A DNA stretch of 64,000 bases, taken from Lineus longissimus (lineage: Eukaryota; Nemertea; Pilidiophora; Heteronemertea; Lineidae). This document shows positions 38,022 through 48,663 of this stretch, one piece after another. Below the pieces are notes generated by a model, which made no database searches, was not told the DNA's origin, and saw only the letters and a list, made by a program, of their open reading frames with translations. The stretch lies in assembly GCF_910592395.1 (NCBI RefSeq), contig NC_088318.1:17298349-17362348 (forward strand), in the 5' to 3' direction. A program made the position numbers and the translations under genes. How positions within the stretch are numbered: position 1 is the stretch's first letter; each line of letters starts with the position of its first letter.

Positions 38022-39315
38022 TTAGGCGGCAAAGTTATGAACGCCTAATCGAAACATTTCATTCTGAATTGTTATTTCGTGCTGCTTTGTGCCGTCCGGC
38101 AGGCGCACCTCATTACACACCAGAAGAAACGAATTTGAGAACGGCAACGGTCGGTCTTCATCAGTCTGCAACGCAAAAATCAAAGATTTTATTTCACATA
38201 TTGAATTGATACTACTACTACATGTACATGTATTTGCGTCATTCCTGAAAGTGGGACCATTTTGAAGGCCATCAATTCAAAATGGCATTTCTTGGAGAGG
38301 AGGGGATTCCCTGAATTCGCAGCTTTACAGGTAGAGTTTGTTTGAAAGGAACTCACAACTTGTCGTTTGTGGGGAGTGTGGTCTCTAATGTGGTTTCCTC
38401 AAGGATTACTAACCTTCAGTTGTCCTGTGACCAAGGCAATGACATATGGAGGTGGTCCAGGCTGAGCATCAATAGTCGTCAAAGCATATTTTATTGTCTT
38501 GAAAGTTAATGTCTGAAATTGAAAAGACAGAAGTTAGAATCCCTCACAACTCTCCTATACATCTACTGTACTGCCCACTCTGCATACTGATATACCGGCA
38601 AATGAATTGAACTTGATCATGTTCATCACTTAGCCGATGAAAAGCCCTCTCACAAGTCTCAGTGTGATGATTAACAAAATACAGTGGTGAACTTACTTTG
38701 TCCAGATGGTCACCAATAGTTGCTTTACCCAAAATTTCAACACCTTCAAATGTTTTTGCTGAATTATCCTGAAACAAAACAAATGTGACATTTTTTGTAC
38801 ATCTAGTTTATCAATTTACCCTAATGAAGACTTTCAATCAAACATCACAGTTCATATTCTCATACGCTTAAGACGCCATTGCTACGATCAGTTGGTACTG
38901 AAACAAGTTTATGATATAACTCTATGTCAATATCGTAGAACATCCACCGATCCAAGTTCTTCCCACAATGTGACTTCTGTCTTCCGAAAAGTGGACACAT
39001 GCCGGTGTCAACCCCTCGCTGGGCCTCCGGCTCGGCTCAAAAGAAGAGTCAAGAGACGAGTCAAGACAAGACCAGGGGGGGGGGAATAAGGTGGTGTAGG
39101 TTAATGCATACCCTGTAAACGGCCCGATATGCATCCAATGCCATTGAATTCATTTTTTGAACTTCGGGGTTGTTCTTGGTTTCGTCGCGACGATCGAAGG
39201 CATCTTGTATGCTGTAGAAGTAGGAAATGAATTTTTTGGCCACCAGAAGATACTCGGGATCATTGGCCCCAGGTACACACACTGCGTAAGCAGGATTTGT
39301 TGATGTGTCAGTCAT
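38022..39315 (-). CDS. NTF2-like nuclear transport factor, complete, 4 exons, 172 aa
   Basis: NTF2 is a small dimeric factor that imports RanGDP through FG-nucleoporins. Exons: 39112-39315, 38697-38768, 38414-38512, 38022-38165; all junctions are GT-AG and phase 0, total 519 nt. The C-terminal half closely follows NTF2: VTGQLKTDED matches its VVGQLKADED, and NEMFRLGVHNF matches its NDMFRLALHNF. The N-terminal helix (FISYFYSIQDAFDRR) aligns with IQHYYQLFDNDR, and FEGVEILGKATIGDHL with the FQGKAAIVEKL region. It is longer than typical NTF2 (about 127 aa) because of an N-terminal extension of about 20 residues, an insert (ETKNNPEVQKMN...) after helix 1, and a longer penultimate hairpin. It could be a divergent NTF2 paralogue rather than the canonical NUTF2 orthologue. 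It sits 2.9 kb upstream of CARMIL on the same strand and is divergent to the GPCR. Confidence 0.85.
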
Positions 39316-39429
39316 TGTCTTCTTTTTACAAGAAACTACAGTCTCTCAAAGATAGTTATCAAGAAACACAACACTTCATGAACTAAGGACGTTTTTCAAA
39401 CCAAAAATTCTCAACCTCTTGCAAAAACA

Positions 39430-39560
39430 TGAAAAATGGTCACATCCGAGATCGCGTCTGCAGACACGATCCACAGCGAGGCTGCGGCGGCAAGAATTCA
39501 CGGTGGCGGCGATTATGAATTTTCCCGCCACAACACGTGCGCATGTAAACTTGATTTGGC
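39430..39560 (-). promoter_or_regulatory. GC-rich probable promoter of the NTF2-like gene
   Basis: A CpG-rich island in an AT-rich neighbourhood, 115-245 bp upstream of the NTF2-like start. It contains an E2F-type TTTCCCGCC (39521-39529) and a CACGTG E-box (39534-39539). Both are typical of housekeeping promoters. Which strand it drives is inferred from the nearest start codon. Confidence 0.45.
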
Positions 39561-40604
39561 CGCGCGGGGCAATATGAGGCCAATGTCCATTCCTGAATGT
39601 TTTATGCTCTTTGATGCAAACTGCTATTTTACTATCCATTTTATTCAAAGATTAAATTGAATTTTGTAAACAGGTCTCCGGTAGTTTCGCTCCCTGACCC
39701 TTTCGCCCCCAGTCGTTTCCCTCCAAATCGAAGTCGTTTCACTTCCTGGGACTTTTTGTTGGGGATTGAGAAAGTACCCAGGTACATGTTTTAGCCAGTG
39801 CTTTGGAGGGACCCTTGGGAAAAAATTGTCTCAATTTCACCATGGTAAATCGACAATTCACCACGGTGAACTGACAGCACTTCACCATGCTGACTTGGGA
39901 CGGTGAAATATTTACCATGGCCTGAGCATGCTTATAAACTAATTTAGTATCATTAGAACTTTTTCAAATTCACTTATGACATTGACAAGATACAGGACTA
40001 CACTTCTGTTAAGTTTGATAAAACTCCCAGCATTGAATTTTTTTTTAATCACGAAAATGTTTGTATACAGAATGTACACGGACCCTATTGCAGACGTTAT
40101 TGTGTCCTGAGCCCGCTCCTGGCTCCCCTGCCGTTGGCCACTCATACTACATAGTACGCACATGTAACGTCCCCACAGGAGTAATGCCGCGGAATGCAAA
40201 TATAAGTTTGAATAAAGATGGGCTGTGATCATAACGGTCGTCAGCACGAAATATGGGGCCAGCTTGATTTGGGTATAGAAATTTGGTGCTAGCTTGACAC
40301 AAGCTAAATTGACCGACCTATGTCTGTTAGTCACACACTCTCCGAAGACAATCACAACCCTGGAGGAGACACTACAAATTGTATTTTGCTTCATCATTAC
40401 ATGACCAGAGACTGACCCACAGATCACCAGCTCAAAGTATTGTCATTACCAGCTCAATATATTGTCATTGCAGTTCAGAGCATATAAATAGTCCTTAATT
40501 GGCAAAGTGTAAAACTGAGAGCCATTTGAGATCCCAAGTGAGCTGCTAAATGAAGACACTCGGGCGACCTTTCTTCAATTACTAGCGTAATGCCACCATT
40601 GTTT
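39561..40604. other. Spacer between the divergent NTF2-like and GPCR genes
   Basis: Contains repeated TTTCACCATGGTAAA words in both orientations (39837-39920) and a CGTTTC-rich stretch (39680-39750). A 162-codon minus-strand open frame (39939-40427) has no recognisable domain and is probably chance. Confidence 0.5.
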
Positions 40605-40667
40605 TACCTATTATCTAGATAACTACCTGACGATGTGCTACCTATTATCTAGATAACTACCTGACGA
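40605..40667 (+). repeat. 29-bp tandem duplication upstream of the GPCR
   Basis: Two identical copies of a 29-bp unit (40605-40633 and 40639-40667; core TATTATCTAGATAACTACC) with a 5-bp spacer, about 330 bp upstream of the GPCR start. Each contains the palindrome TTATCTAGATAA. It could carry paired regulatory sites, but this is unproven. Confidence 0.6.
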
Positions 40668-40996
40668 ACGCATGCAGGCCAATAATTGATGCAACATGAT
40701 AAATAGTGTAGGCACCCTTCCAGGAACAAGGTCATTACTTCTTCAATCCATAAAAGACGTATTAATAATTAGACAATGGTGTTCATGTTGCAATTTTGTC
40801 TTTGAGGTGTTAATTATCCTTAATTTTTGCGGTCGTTGGACGGCGTTCTCTAGAGATGACTACTTGCCGTACTGACCATCCGCTGATGAAGCGATGCTTT
40901 CAGAAATAATGAGCAGTCGGTCTCATGGGGTGGTCTTGAAGTAAAAACAAGGGCAACCAGAAAACGCTTCATTATCGTCTGCGAGCTGAAAGCACA

Positions 40997-43087
40997 ATGA
41001 TCAGACTATCATTTCTCTTCCTCCTTATCTTTGTTATCGGGTTTTGGGTCGGTTTAATTCCAAAATCTTGTGCGGCTGACCTGTCTAAAGTCAAACAAAA
41101 CGAAGTGGACGCGCGCAACGAAATTACGCGCGATGAGGTTGGCCCAGACATATCAAACTCGGACAGTGTTGGGAAATTGCACAAAACGACTTCCAAGACC
41201 ACTGATGCAAGGTCACGTGATGAAAGGGTTGGATTGGAGAATATTACTGAACCTTTGCTTGAATGGCCAGAGAGGATACCAGTAACAGGACATCCGCAAC
41301 AAGATCTTGTCAATCAGGTCCCACCGTCGGAGTTGAGTGGGAGTTCCAAAGGGATGGACTCAACTGAACTGCCTGCAGAGTCTACACAGCAGATGACCAC
41401 TTTCGATACGGGCGTTGCTTCGATTGCCGAGAAATTCTCATCTGGACTGAATGATACTACGACCAACACGGTTTTGAATGAGTCAAAGTCCGAAGTTAAT
41501 AGTGACACTGGTGCCTTCGGCGAGAGTAAAACAGTCAGCACCGGGCCTTCCTTGAAGAGTTTTCTACGAACCGTTCGTGCTTCGAATGCCGCGGCAAGTT
41601 ACGAACAACTGGGAAGTACAATTAGAGCACCGTGGACGAGAGAGGGAAGGGTGGACGCTAAATCAATTGAAACCGTAAGGAATGTCCCTCGGAATGACTC
41701 CTCGAGTTTTCGACTGCTTAGAAGTACAACTCGACCCCGCATCACGATCAACGGAACAGAAACATTGGTTACCGTCAACACGAGTGTTGCATCTTCTAGT
41801 TTGCAAAAAATGGGAAGTACACCTGGCCCTCGGGCAAATTTTAACAGTGAGAGTCAAACCCCCAAAGAAAAGAAAACGGTAACTAGTCTTGATCCATCCT
41901 CGAGATTACGGGAGACGGAGGGGACACTCGAACAAACGAGTGACGATGATTCTTTTTTGGTATTCGAGCACATTTCAAATGGTTCAATTGGTGATGTAAA
42001 TGGGAATGCGACCCTCAGAAATCTGACTGAAGATGAACTTGGGGTGATATCTAAGCTCAGAAAAGCAGCCGCTCAAATCAAACTTTATGTTCCACCCGTC
42101 CTGTCCGCATTCGGTGTAACAGGGAACATTCTGTGTCTGATCATCATGACCAAGAAACGAAACCGCGACAACACAACATGCTTTCTAATGGCAGCCTTGA
42201 GTGTTCCCGACCTCTTCATAGTAAGTGTCCTGCAGGTAATGATGTGGATCGGCTGGAACTTCCACCCGGAAATCTTCGACGGGTATCTCTGCGCCGGTTT
42301 GTTCGCAGTTACAATTATAAGCAACACTTCGAGTTCCTGGATCCTAGTCTTCTTGGCAATCCAAAGGCTTCTTTGTGTGTTTTTTCCACTAAAGGCAAAG
42401 CGTCTCCTGACGAACGTAAAGAGAACAAGGCGTTTTTTAGTTCTCATTATCTTTGTCAGTGTTGTTGTGAGCATACCCGTGTTTCTTGCCATGGGCGGGA
42501 GGCCGGAAGAGGGGAATTTTACTCTCTGTCTCTCTAATTACAGTGAATCTCCTTTAGTGAGGGCCTACGTTTCCTTCGTCAACACCGTGCGATCGCACCT
42601 CCCCTTTCTGCTTATCTTGGGATGCAACATCGCACTCATTCTCAAGCTGAAGGCAATTGGTAAAGCCAGGAAGGCTCTCGTGCAAAACTGGGGAGAATCG
42701 GCTTTCGAAAAGAAGGAGAAAGACATCACGAAGATGTTACTCGTTGTCTCGTTCGCGTTCGTGATCCTTGTTACCCCAATGGGTATCTTCTACGAGTTCA
42801 GAATGAGGTTTCATATGCATGCGGGGCCTGTTGGATTGGCTGTCCTCGGCCTGGTACAGCCCATCGTCCACCAGCTCAGCGTCCTGAACCACGTCCTCAA
42901 TTTCTACCTTTACTGCTTGGCGGGCGGGGAACGATTTTGGTCAGACTTCCGGGCGCTTTTTCGGTGTGACCCAAATACAAAGCAGCGCTTGTGTTTTGTC
43001 AGGAGAGAACGGAAAGATGATTCTGTCACCTCAAACGCCGGGGTTCCGACTGGTGTCCGTCGAACCCAATCGCCCCAGCGCACTTAA
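40997..43087 (+). CDS. Rhodopsin-family (class A) peptide-type GPCR, single exon, 696 aa
   Basis: Seven-helix receptor, probably for a neuropeptide. Residues 1-27 form a signal peptide (hydrophobic LSFLFLLIFVIGFWVGLI, then SCAAD). Residues 28 to about 362 are an unusually long Ser/Thr-rich, low-complexity ectodomain with many NxS/T sites. Helices run from about 365 to 645: TM1 has the GN pair (376-377), TM3 starts after Cys432 and ends IQR (455-457) where DRY is expected, extracellular loop 2 has Cys511 for the usual disulphide, and TM7 has NHVLNFYLY (631-639) in place of NPxxY, a form common in FMRFamide-like and other invertebrate peptide receptors. TM6 lacks an obvious CWxP. The cytoplasmic tail has about 50 residues, starting CDPNTK. 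There is no intron in the frame. The ligand cannot be named from sequence. Confidence 0.9.
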   Translation: MIRLSFLFLLIFVIGFWVGLIPKSCAADLSKVKQNEVDARNEITRDEVGPDISNSDSVGKLHKTTSKTTDARSRDERVGLENITEPLLEWPERIPVTGHPQQDLVNQVPPSELSGSSKGMDSTELPAESTQQMTTFDTGVASIAEKFSSGLNDTTTNTVLNESKSEVNSDTGAFGESKTVSTGPSLKSFLRTVRASNAAASYEQLGSTIRAPWTREGRVDAKSIETVRNVPRNDSSSFRLLRSTTRPRITINGTETLVTVNTSVASSSLQKMGSTPGPRANFNSESQTPKEKKTVTSLDPSSRLRETEGTLEQTSDDDSFLVFEHISNGSIGDVNGNATLRNLTEDELGVISKLRKAAAQIKLYVPPVLSAFGVTGNILCLIIMTKKRNRDNTTCFLMAALSVPDLFIVSVLQVMMWIGWNFHPEIFDGYLCAGLFAVTIISNTSSSWILVFLAIQRLLCVFFPLKAKRLLTNVKRTRRFLVLIIFVSVVVSIPVFLAMGGRPEEGNFTLCLSNYSESPLVRAYVSFVNTVRSHLPFLLILGCNIALILKLKAIGKARKALVQNWGESAFEKKEKDITKMLLVVSFAFVILVTPMGIFYEFRMRFHMHAGPVGLAVLGLVQPIVHQLSVLNHVLNFYLYCLAGGERFWSDFRALFRCDPNTKQRLCFVRRERKDDSVTSNAGVPTGVRRTQSPQRT

Positions 43088-43316
43088 CATGGGCGTGAAC
43101 ATCGGTAAAACGGGAAACAGCCTTCCCCTGGAAATCTTTCCAGACCATGTAAGGTCAAGTCATTGTGCACAAAGACCAAGAACTTCTTGTTCCACTGATA
43201 GCGTTCCTGGTCATCCATACTCTCATTGGCTCTCGGTTGTCTGACCTGATTCATATAAAAAATTCTTAAAGTGATCCTATCCTTGCCTCGTAATACTAGT
43301 AAGGGTTCCATTTCAA

Positions 43317-43322
43317 AATAAA
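43317..43322 (+). terminator. Poly(A) signal AATAAA for the GPCR
   Basis: AATAAA on the plus strand, 230 bp after the GPCR stop codon and before the next repeat block. A plausible 3' end; not confirmed. Confidence 0.4.
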
Positions 43323-43919
43323 TGTAAACAATTTTTAGTTTTTTGCCTTGACTCGCGAAAATATTCTGGTTTGCATTGGTGTCCGATCAGAATATGGTGT
43401 CAGACCTGCCAGGCATGAAACCAGCTTTATCCTGTGAAAAGGCAGCTGGTTGTTAGGGAAACAATATAAGGGAAACACTGACAGATAAAACACCAGGACT
43501 GTATCAACTTCTGATGCCAGCTGATAGTATTATGTTTGTTCCTTCATAGTATCAATGAAGTTATGATGTACGATTTTTATGTTGTATATTACCAGAATAA
43601 ACACACATATGTCGTCCCAATGATTAAAGCCTTATTTCTTCATCACCAACTAGCCCAAACATTCGCGTTGACACAATTATTGCACGACTGTGTGAAATTT
43701 GCAATGTCCGAATGGTCAATTCCATCCGTTGCTCCGAGTTGACACTTCTATCAGCTCAATGTAAGATGGGCCGACTTCCATCGAAAGGGAGTACGCAAAG
43801 ATAGCTAGATATCGCAGCATCCTGCATCAATATGGCAAGCTAGTTGCAGTGTGCAATAACTGCCAGAAAAGGAAATGCAAAAGGTGTCAAGAGATCAACT
43901 GGAGCTGGCTGTGAATGTG

Positions 43920-44385
43920 CCAGCGGTGTCCTCATAAAGCTAGCTGCGACTGTGCGAGTAGTCTTATGACGCTGGTTGTGACTGTGCGAATGGTCCAAGA
44001 AAGGAAACGCTGGCTGTGACTATGGTCTCATAAGGCTACCTGTGACTGTGCGAGTAGTCTCATAAAGCTGGTTGTGACGGCGCTAGTGGTCTCGAAGCTG
44101 GTTGTGACAGTGACCGTGGTCTCATGAAGCTGGTTGTGACAGTGACAGTCGTGTCATGAAGCTGGCAGCGACAGTGGTCTCATGAAGCTGGTTGTGACAG
44201 CGCTAGTGGCCTCATGAAGCTGGTTGTGACAGCGCTAGTGGTCTCATGAAGCTGGTTGTGACACTACTATTGGTCTCATGAAGCCGGTTGTGACAGTGAC
44301 AGTGGTCTCATGAAACTGGCTGTGACAGCGCTAGCGGTCTCGTGAAGCGGTTTGTGTCAGTGCCAGTGGTCCAACGAAGAATGCT
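43920..44385. repeat. Minisatellite, ~31-bp unit, over ten copies
   Basis: Tandem diverged copies of GCTGGTTGTGACAGCGCTAG followed by TGGTCTCATGAA, between the convergent GPCR and RELCH genes. Unit length varies because some units lose 5-10 bp. Confidence 0.8.
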
Positions 44386-44682
44386 GCGACAATGCCAGGT
44401 GTCTCAGACAAGCTATGGGAGGCCTTCAAAATCATGTCCAAAAAATGTGAGTACAAAAATAAAAGACAAACTACCCAACTAAATCAGTTAAATTTAGGAA
44501 TGTATGAGTTTATTTTGACCTACAAGCATATAAAATCTTCTATTGAATACAAGAGACATTCAAGGATATGTATCAATTTACACTAAAATATAGATAATTG
44601 GAATTTAATCACAAAACTGAAAATTATCTTTGTGAAACAATTCTGTATTGACCTTTGGACCTGACCAAAGGAAAGCGCGGCC

Positions 44683-44805
44683 TACGTGACCACATACATG
44701 AAGTACGTGACCAAATACATGAAGTACGTGACCACATACATGAAGTATGTGACCAAATATATGAAGTACGTGACCACATACATGAAGTATGTGACCACAT
44801 ACATG
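44683..44805. repeat. 21-bp tandem repeat, six copies
   Basis: Units of TACGTGACCACATACATGAA plus G, with C/A and C/T alternations. The 21-bp period keeps a frame open on both strands, giving repetitive HIHEVRD- or SCMWSRT-like peptides that I treat as an artefact of the period. Confidence 0.85.
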
Positions 44806-45509
44806 TCGGCCAAATGATACTCTGCCAAAGTTGGTTAATGATTGCGAAGTGCAGCGTGATTATTCCCAAGTGAACAATTATTATACGACGTTCAATATGA
44901 AGGACTACATTTAGTATCAAAGTGACCACTCTTTTCATGTTATAGTAGTGAGATTTACACTTTACACAGCCCGTACCTTAGGTGGACAAAGAGTTCATGT
45001 AGTCAATTGTGCTTGACTCTAAGAATAAACAAGTCATTCTAAAGGAGCGGGCTATATATGATTCAAGCTTCTCTCTCATGTCGTGCTTTCAAGTCCCAGT
45101 CAATGTACAAACCATCTCGCGATAAGTGATGCGTTACACATGAAACCTGACATGTGACATTGTTAATCCAATGTAAACCCAGTCTTGAGGTTGTAGAACC
45201 AAAAGTTTCCGTTAAAGCATGATATGGCTGAAATAACCCTGCCGATTTATCGGCGGTGAAGGATGGACATACGCACAACGACAGCGGATCGGCATGAAAA
45301 TAAGCCTAACGCGGTTATTTCACAAACTGCATACAGTCCATAAGTAACAGTGATTGTTGCCATGTTTCAGCTGCATTCCCAGCGCAATGTAAGGTCAACT
45401 GAACCCAGACTAACTACGTCTCTGAACAGTATGACCGAGGGTGTTTTTAATACTCTAGAATGCAGGAAAGTGTACAGCAAGCAATGTAACCTATGGACAG
45501 AGCAGCTGA

Positions 45510-48020
45510 CTACTTCTTCTTGAATATGTTTGAGAGTTTTGACGAGCCGGAGCTATCTCGCATCTCCTTGAATCTATTCAGCATCTTGGACTTGACGTCC
45601 TCGCTCGGCTGGGGAGGCGGAGGGGCCGCCTGGCCACCACTCTGGCTCGTTGTACTCGAACTCCTGCAACCAGATGATTATTTATGAACCGTAAATAAAG
45701 ATATTCTCCAAATTGTGTCCAATTTCCCAAGCATTACAGGCAACTGGCTTACTGCGAAGAGCATCATGTCATCAGATGATTGGCGAGTTCAGAGTATCAT
45801 CAAAAGATGGACATAGTTGATGGTTAAGCCATTTACTTCCAATAGGGAAGGGCACATCAATGACAAAACTACAAAGCTGATTGAGGAGATCAGTGGCTCG
45901 TGGTTAAGGCACCGGGCTCATAATCAGGAGTGTTGGAAGGATCAGCACTGTTCCATTTTTGTGTCCCAGGCCCAGAAAGTCAGGTCAGACTTTTAGAGGT
46001 TGGTGATCACAGAAGGGCTGATGAACAACTTACCTTTCCTGTGCCCTGCTCGTCTCCAGTTTCATTCTGAACTCCTTGATCATAGAAGACACGACATCCT
46101 CATGGTCCTGGGCTATCTGTGCCATGTCCTTCTGAAGGCAGGACAGGCCCGGCAGCATGGCTTCTTGGATGAGCTGGTCACTGATGACTGGCACTTAGTT
46201 AAGGATTTGTTTGTATTTGGGAAGGAGGCATTTTTATGAGGAGTATCTCTGGTTTGTCATTAATCATTGAATGAAATGTCAGTATAATTATATCAAAATA
46301 CCTTGTTGACAGCTGACGCAAACGACACATTGGCCATCTACAAAACTCTCCATCCAATCTGTTATCATCTTTTTAGTTAGTAGGAATATTTCGTGGTAGT
46401 TACACAGATCACAACTGATAAGTAAATTATCAAGCATCGATACCACCACAATTTGAACCAGGTCCCACTGGAGCACGGGTAATCGAATGACAGCATGGCT
46501 GTATTTAGAAATATGTCAAGCAATCTTGTATATTTTTGCTGCAATAGTCGACGTTTGGAACAAGAACCATCTTCCCGTTGTGTTCTGACATTTATGAGGA
46601 GAACACATGTATACATGTATCAGTATAACAACTACCCTCTGCTACCATGTAACGTTCTGGGCGTAACTCCACCAGTCGTCACTATCGGAGGGGGAATTAT
46701 TCAAGGCCTCCCAGAGGTCAGATGTTCGACCGACTGTCTCCAGAGATCCTTCCCCTAATATAAATTAGTATATATAAGATTGTCGGCAACACAAGACGAC
46801 AACGCGAGATTTGGACTTATCCTGATACTTTTATTGGGTGAATTACAATAGTTCGGGAGGTCTTCTAAGGGGTTGTAGGTCTTCTAAGTAATAGCAGGTC
46901 TTCTAATTGATAATAGGGTTGCCCGTTGCTGGCACGCTGCCTCTCTCTCTCTCCGATGGGTGCCTGCGGTCTGCCAATGATAGCCGGGTCATATGACTTT
47001 GCAGTTTTGGGGGACTGGTGGCAGGATGCCCGGACTCCATGAACAACTCACCAGGTTAACAATAGTTACCCTTGCGAGCTATAAGGGAACCAGTACACTT
47101 GGAAACAACTGATCAATACTAACATGATATAAAAGTCAATATTGTCAAGTTTTCACGGTGGAGTGGGTTTTAATCATCTCGAGATTCAATTCGGTCTTGA
47201 GGCAGAGCAGAAGTGCTTATGGTCTAATGATGTTGAGAAGTAATGAGCAGAACTGATTATTGCTCCAGATTGCAAGAGGGGTCATCAGATATGTACTGAT
47301 GTCAATGACGCTCATGGGAAAATGTAATATACTGTGTAGTTTTGTAGTTAGATATTGGGTGATATACTTCTTCCTGGACTAGGTAAGAGCCAAAAGGATT
47401 TTTGTAGCACGCAATTTAAAAAGTGGAGAGAATCTATTGAACAGCATGCATTTTGTCATCGCATTCACTCTTGCTGACATTAGCTTTGCAGCCACTTTCT
47501 GGATCAACGTCAAGTTCTGACAGCAGAATCCTGATATTGCACTCACTAGTGTTGACTTAGAAAGCTTTTCAAATCAATTTGAGGGGAAAACACACCTAGC
47601 ACCATCACAAAAATGTTGGCCCAATACATTTTTGTGCAAAATATATTCTTCTTTGCTTTAGTGCAACCGTTCCATAATCTAGAACACATACAATCCTTCA
47701 TACCCTCTCAAATACACTTAACGAACAGAGATAATCAATTTGTCAACGTTCTGTCGTCAACTTGATGGTGATCCTACACACCAGTAGGAGGAACAGAACA
47801 TCTGTTGGTAAGATCGTTTACCACTTCATCGCTGGGCGACTGCAAAGTCTGAGGAGTAGAAATGTCCGTCATTGCTGCCGGGGGCGATTCTAAGTAAGGA
47901 TACAACAGCAGCAAAGAGCACTGTACGCGTCAAACAACTGCAGCATTATATCTGACCGACGTGTTTCGTTCGTCACGTGGTTGTTAATAGCGGCTAGGAC
48001 GGCTAATCGTGGGATTATAA
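45510..48020 (-). CDS. RELCH: RELCH homologue, last three exons (partial)
   Basis: RELCH (KIAA1468) is a LisH, coiled-coil and HEAT-repeat protein that binds Rab11 and moves cholesterol from recycling endosomes to the trans-Golgi network with OSBP. Exons: 47904-48020, 46034-46187, 45510-45663; phases join. The first encodes IIPRLAVLAAINNHV then SDIMLQLFDAYSALCC, matching the human VLPHLHKLALVNN and LDIATHLFEAYSALSCC segments. The second encodes FISDQLIQEAMLPGLSCLQK then HEDVVSSMIKEF, matching LPGLRCL and HEVILSSMIKE. The third encodes SEDVKSKMLNRF and ends SNIFKKK, as human ends ANVFQRKK. This is the C-terminal ~137 residues. Upstream exons were not found in 48.02-64 kb; either the next intron is long or they were missed. 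The gene is convergent with the GPCR. Confidence 0.85.
45885..45975 (+). mobile_element. Degenerate tRNA-like SINE remnant in a RELCH intron
   Basis: GGCTCGTGGTTAAGGCACC resembles a box A, followed by an anticodon-arm-like GGGCTCATAATC. The box B position (GGATCAGCACTGTTCC) is degraded. It lies between the last two RELCH exons and no structure supports a functional tRNA. Confidence 0.3.
46188..47903 (-). other. RELCH intron
   Basis: 1.7-kb intron bounded by GTATCC (47903 end) and CCAG (46188 end); the phases of the two exons fit. No other coding segment recognised inside. Confidence 0.7.
46855..46920. repeat. Short AGGTCTTCTA repeats in a RELCH intron
   Basis: AGGTCTTCTAA occurs three times within 60 bp (about 46858, 46876, 46898). 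Nothing else is recognisable nearby. Confidence 0.5.
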
Positions 48021-48663
48021 CTGCAACGATATCGAGTGGGAAAAAAAATTGTTACAAAAGTTCTGGAAGTTTTGAGGAGGAGAAAATTTGTAGATTAGGA
48101 CCCCCAGTTTTAATACGTGTGAAGTAAAGTCTGAAATTTTGGAGTATGGAGGAATAAGACAGGCCCTCTTCACAGGATTGAAAGTTTCGAAATTTTTTGA
48201 AGGAGTGTAATAGTTAGTTGAGCAGGAGAAGCTGGTATCATCAAAGTGAAGGAGTTAAGGCCGACGAATGATAATATCTGGTAATTTTCGAAATAAGTTA
48301 GCGTGAGGGAATATATTTTTGAGATTTTGAAGAACTGAAAATTGAAAGGAAATACAGGCTCTTATCTTGAAGTTTGCATATTGTAAGGTGAGCGGGAATT
48401 TAGTTGGAAAAAAGTATTGTCCGATATTTCTGAAATTGAAAAGGAATTGAAAAGTTTGCATGAAAATAAGCCGTTGAGTCTAAAAGATTCTGAAATAGAA
48501 AAGGAATATAGCAGTTATCAAGAAGAGAATTTTTGTAACAAAGGATGTTTTCTGCAGAATTTGAAAATTTTTCAGAATTTAAATTCTGATGCGGCATTAC
48601 TTCGATTCTGCTGGATTATATTTTTTGTGAAAATTTCTGATTTTTTCATAAGCTTGGATTAAA

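Noticed and set aside
39939-40427. 162-codon minus-strand open frame
   Set aside because: No domain, no splice context, and it lies in a repeat-bearing intergenic stretch.
42085-42537. Open frames of ~135 codons on both strands inside the GPCR
   Set aside because: Shadows of the GPCR reading frame, which has clear seven-helix signatures.
43920-44810. Possible CRISPR-like array
   Set aside because: Units are contiguous and diverged with no unique spacers, and the DNA is eukaryotic; these are minisatellites.
44624-44938. Frames with SCMWSRT/HIHEVRD repeats
   Set aside because: Produced by a 21-bp tandem repeat whose period is a multiple of three.
47774-47872. Short minus-strand frame MTDISTPQTLQSPSDEVVND
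   Set aside because: First considered as a start exon for the RELCH-like tail, since its phase would fit. The true preceding exon (47904-48020) matches RELCH directly, so this is intronic chance.
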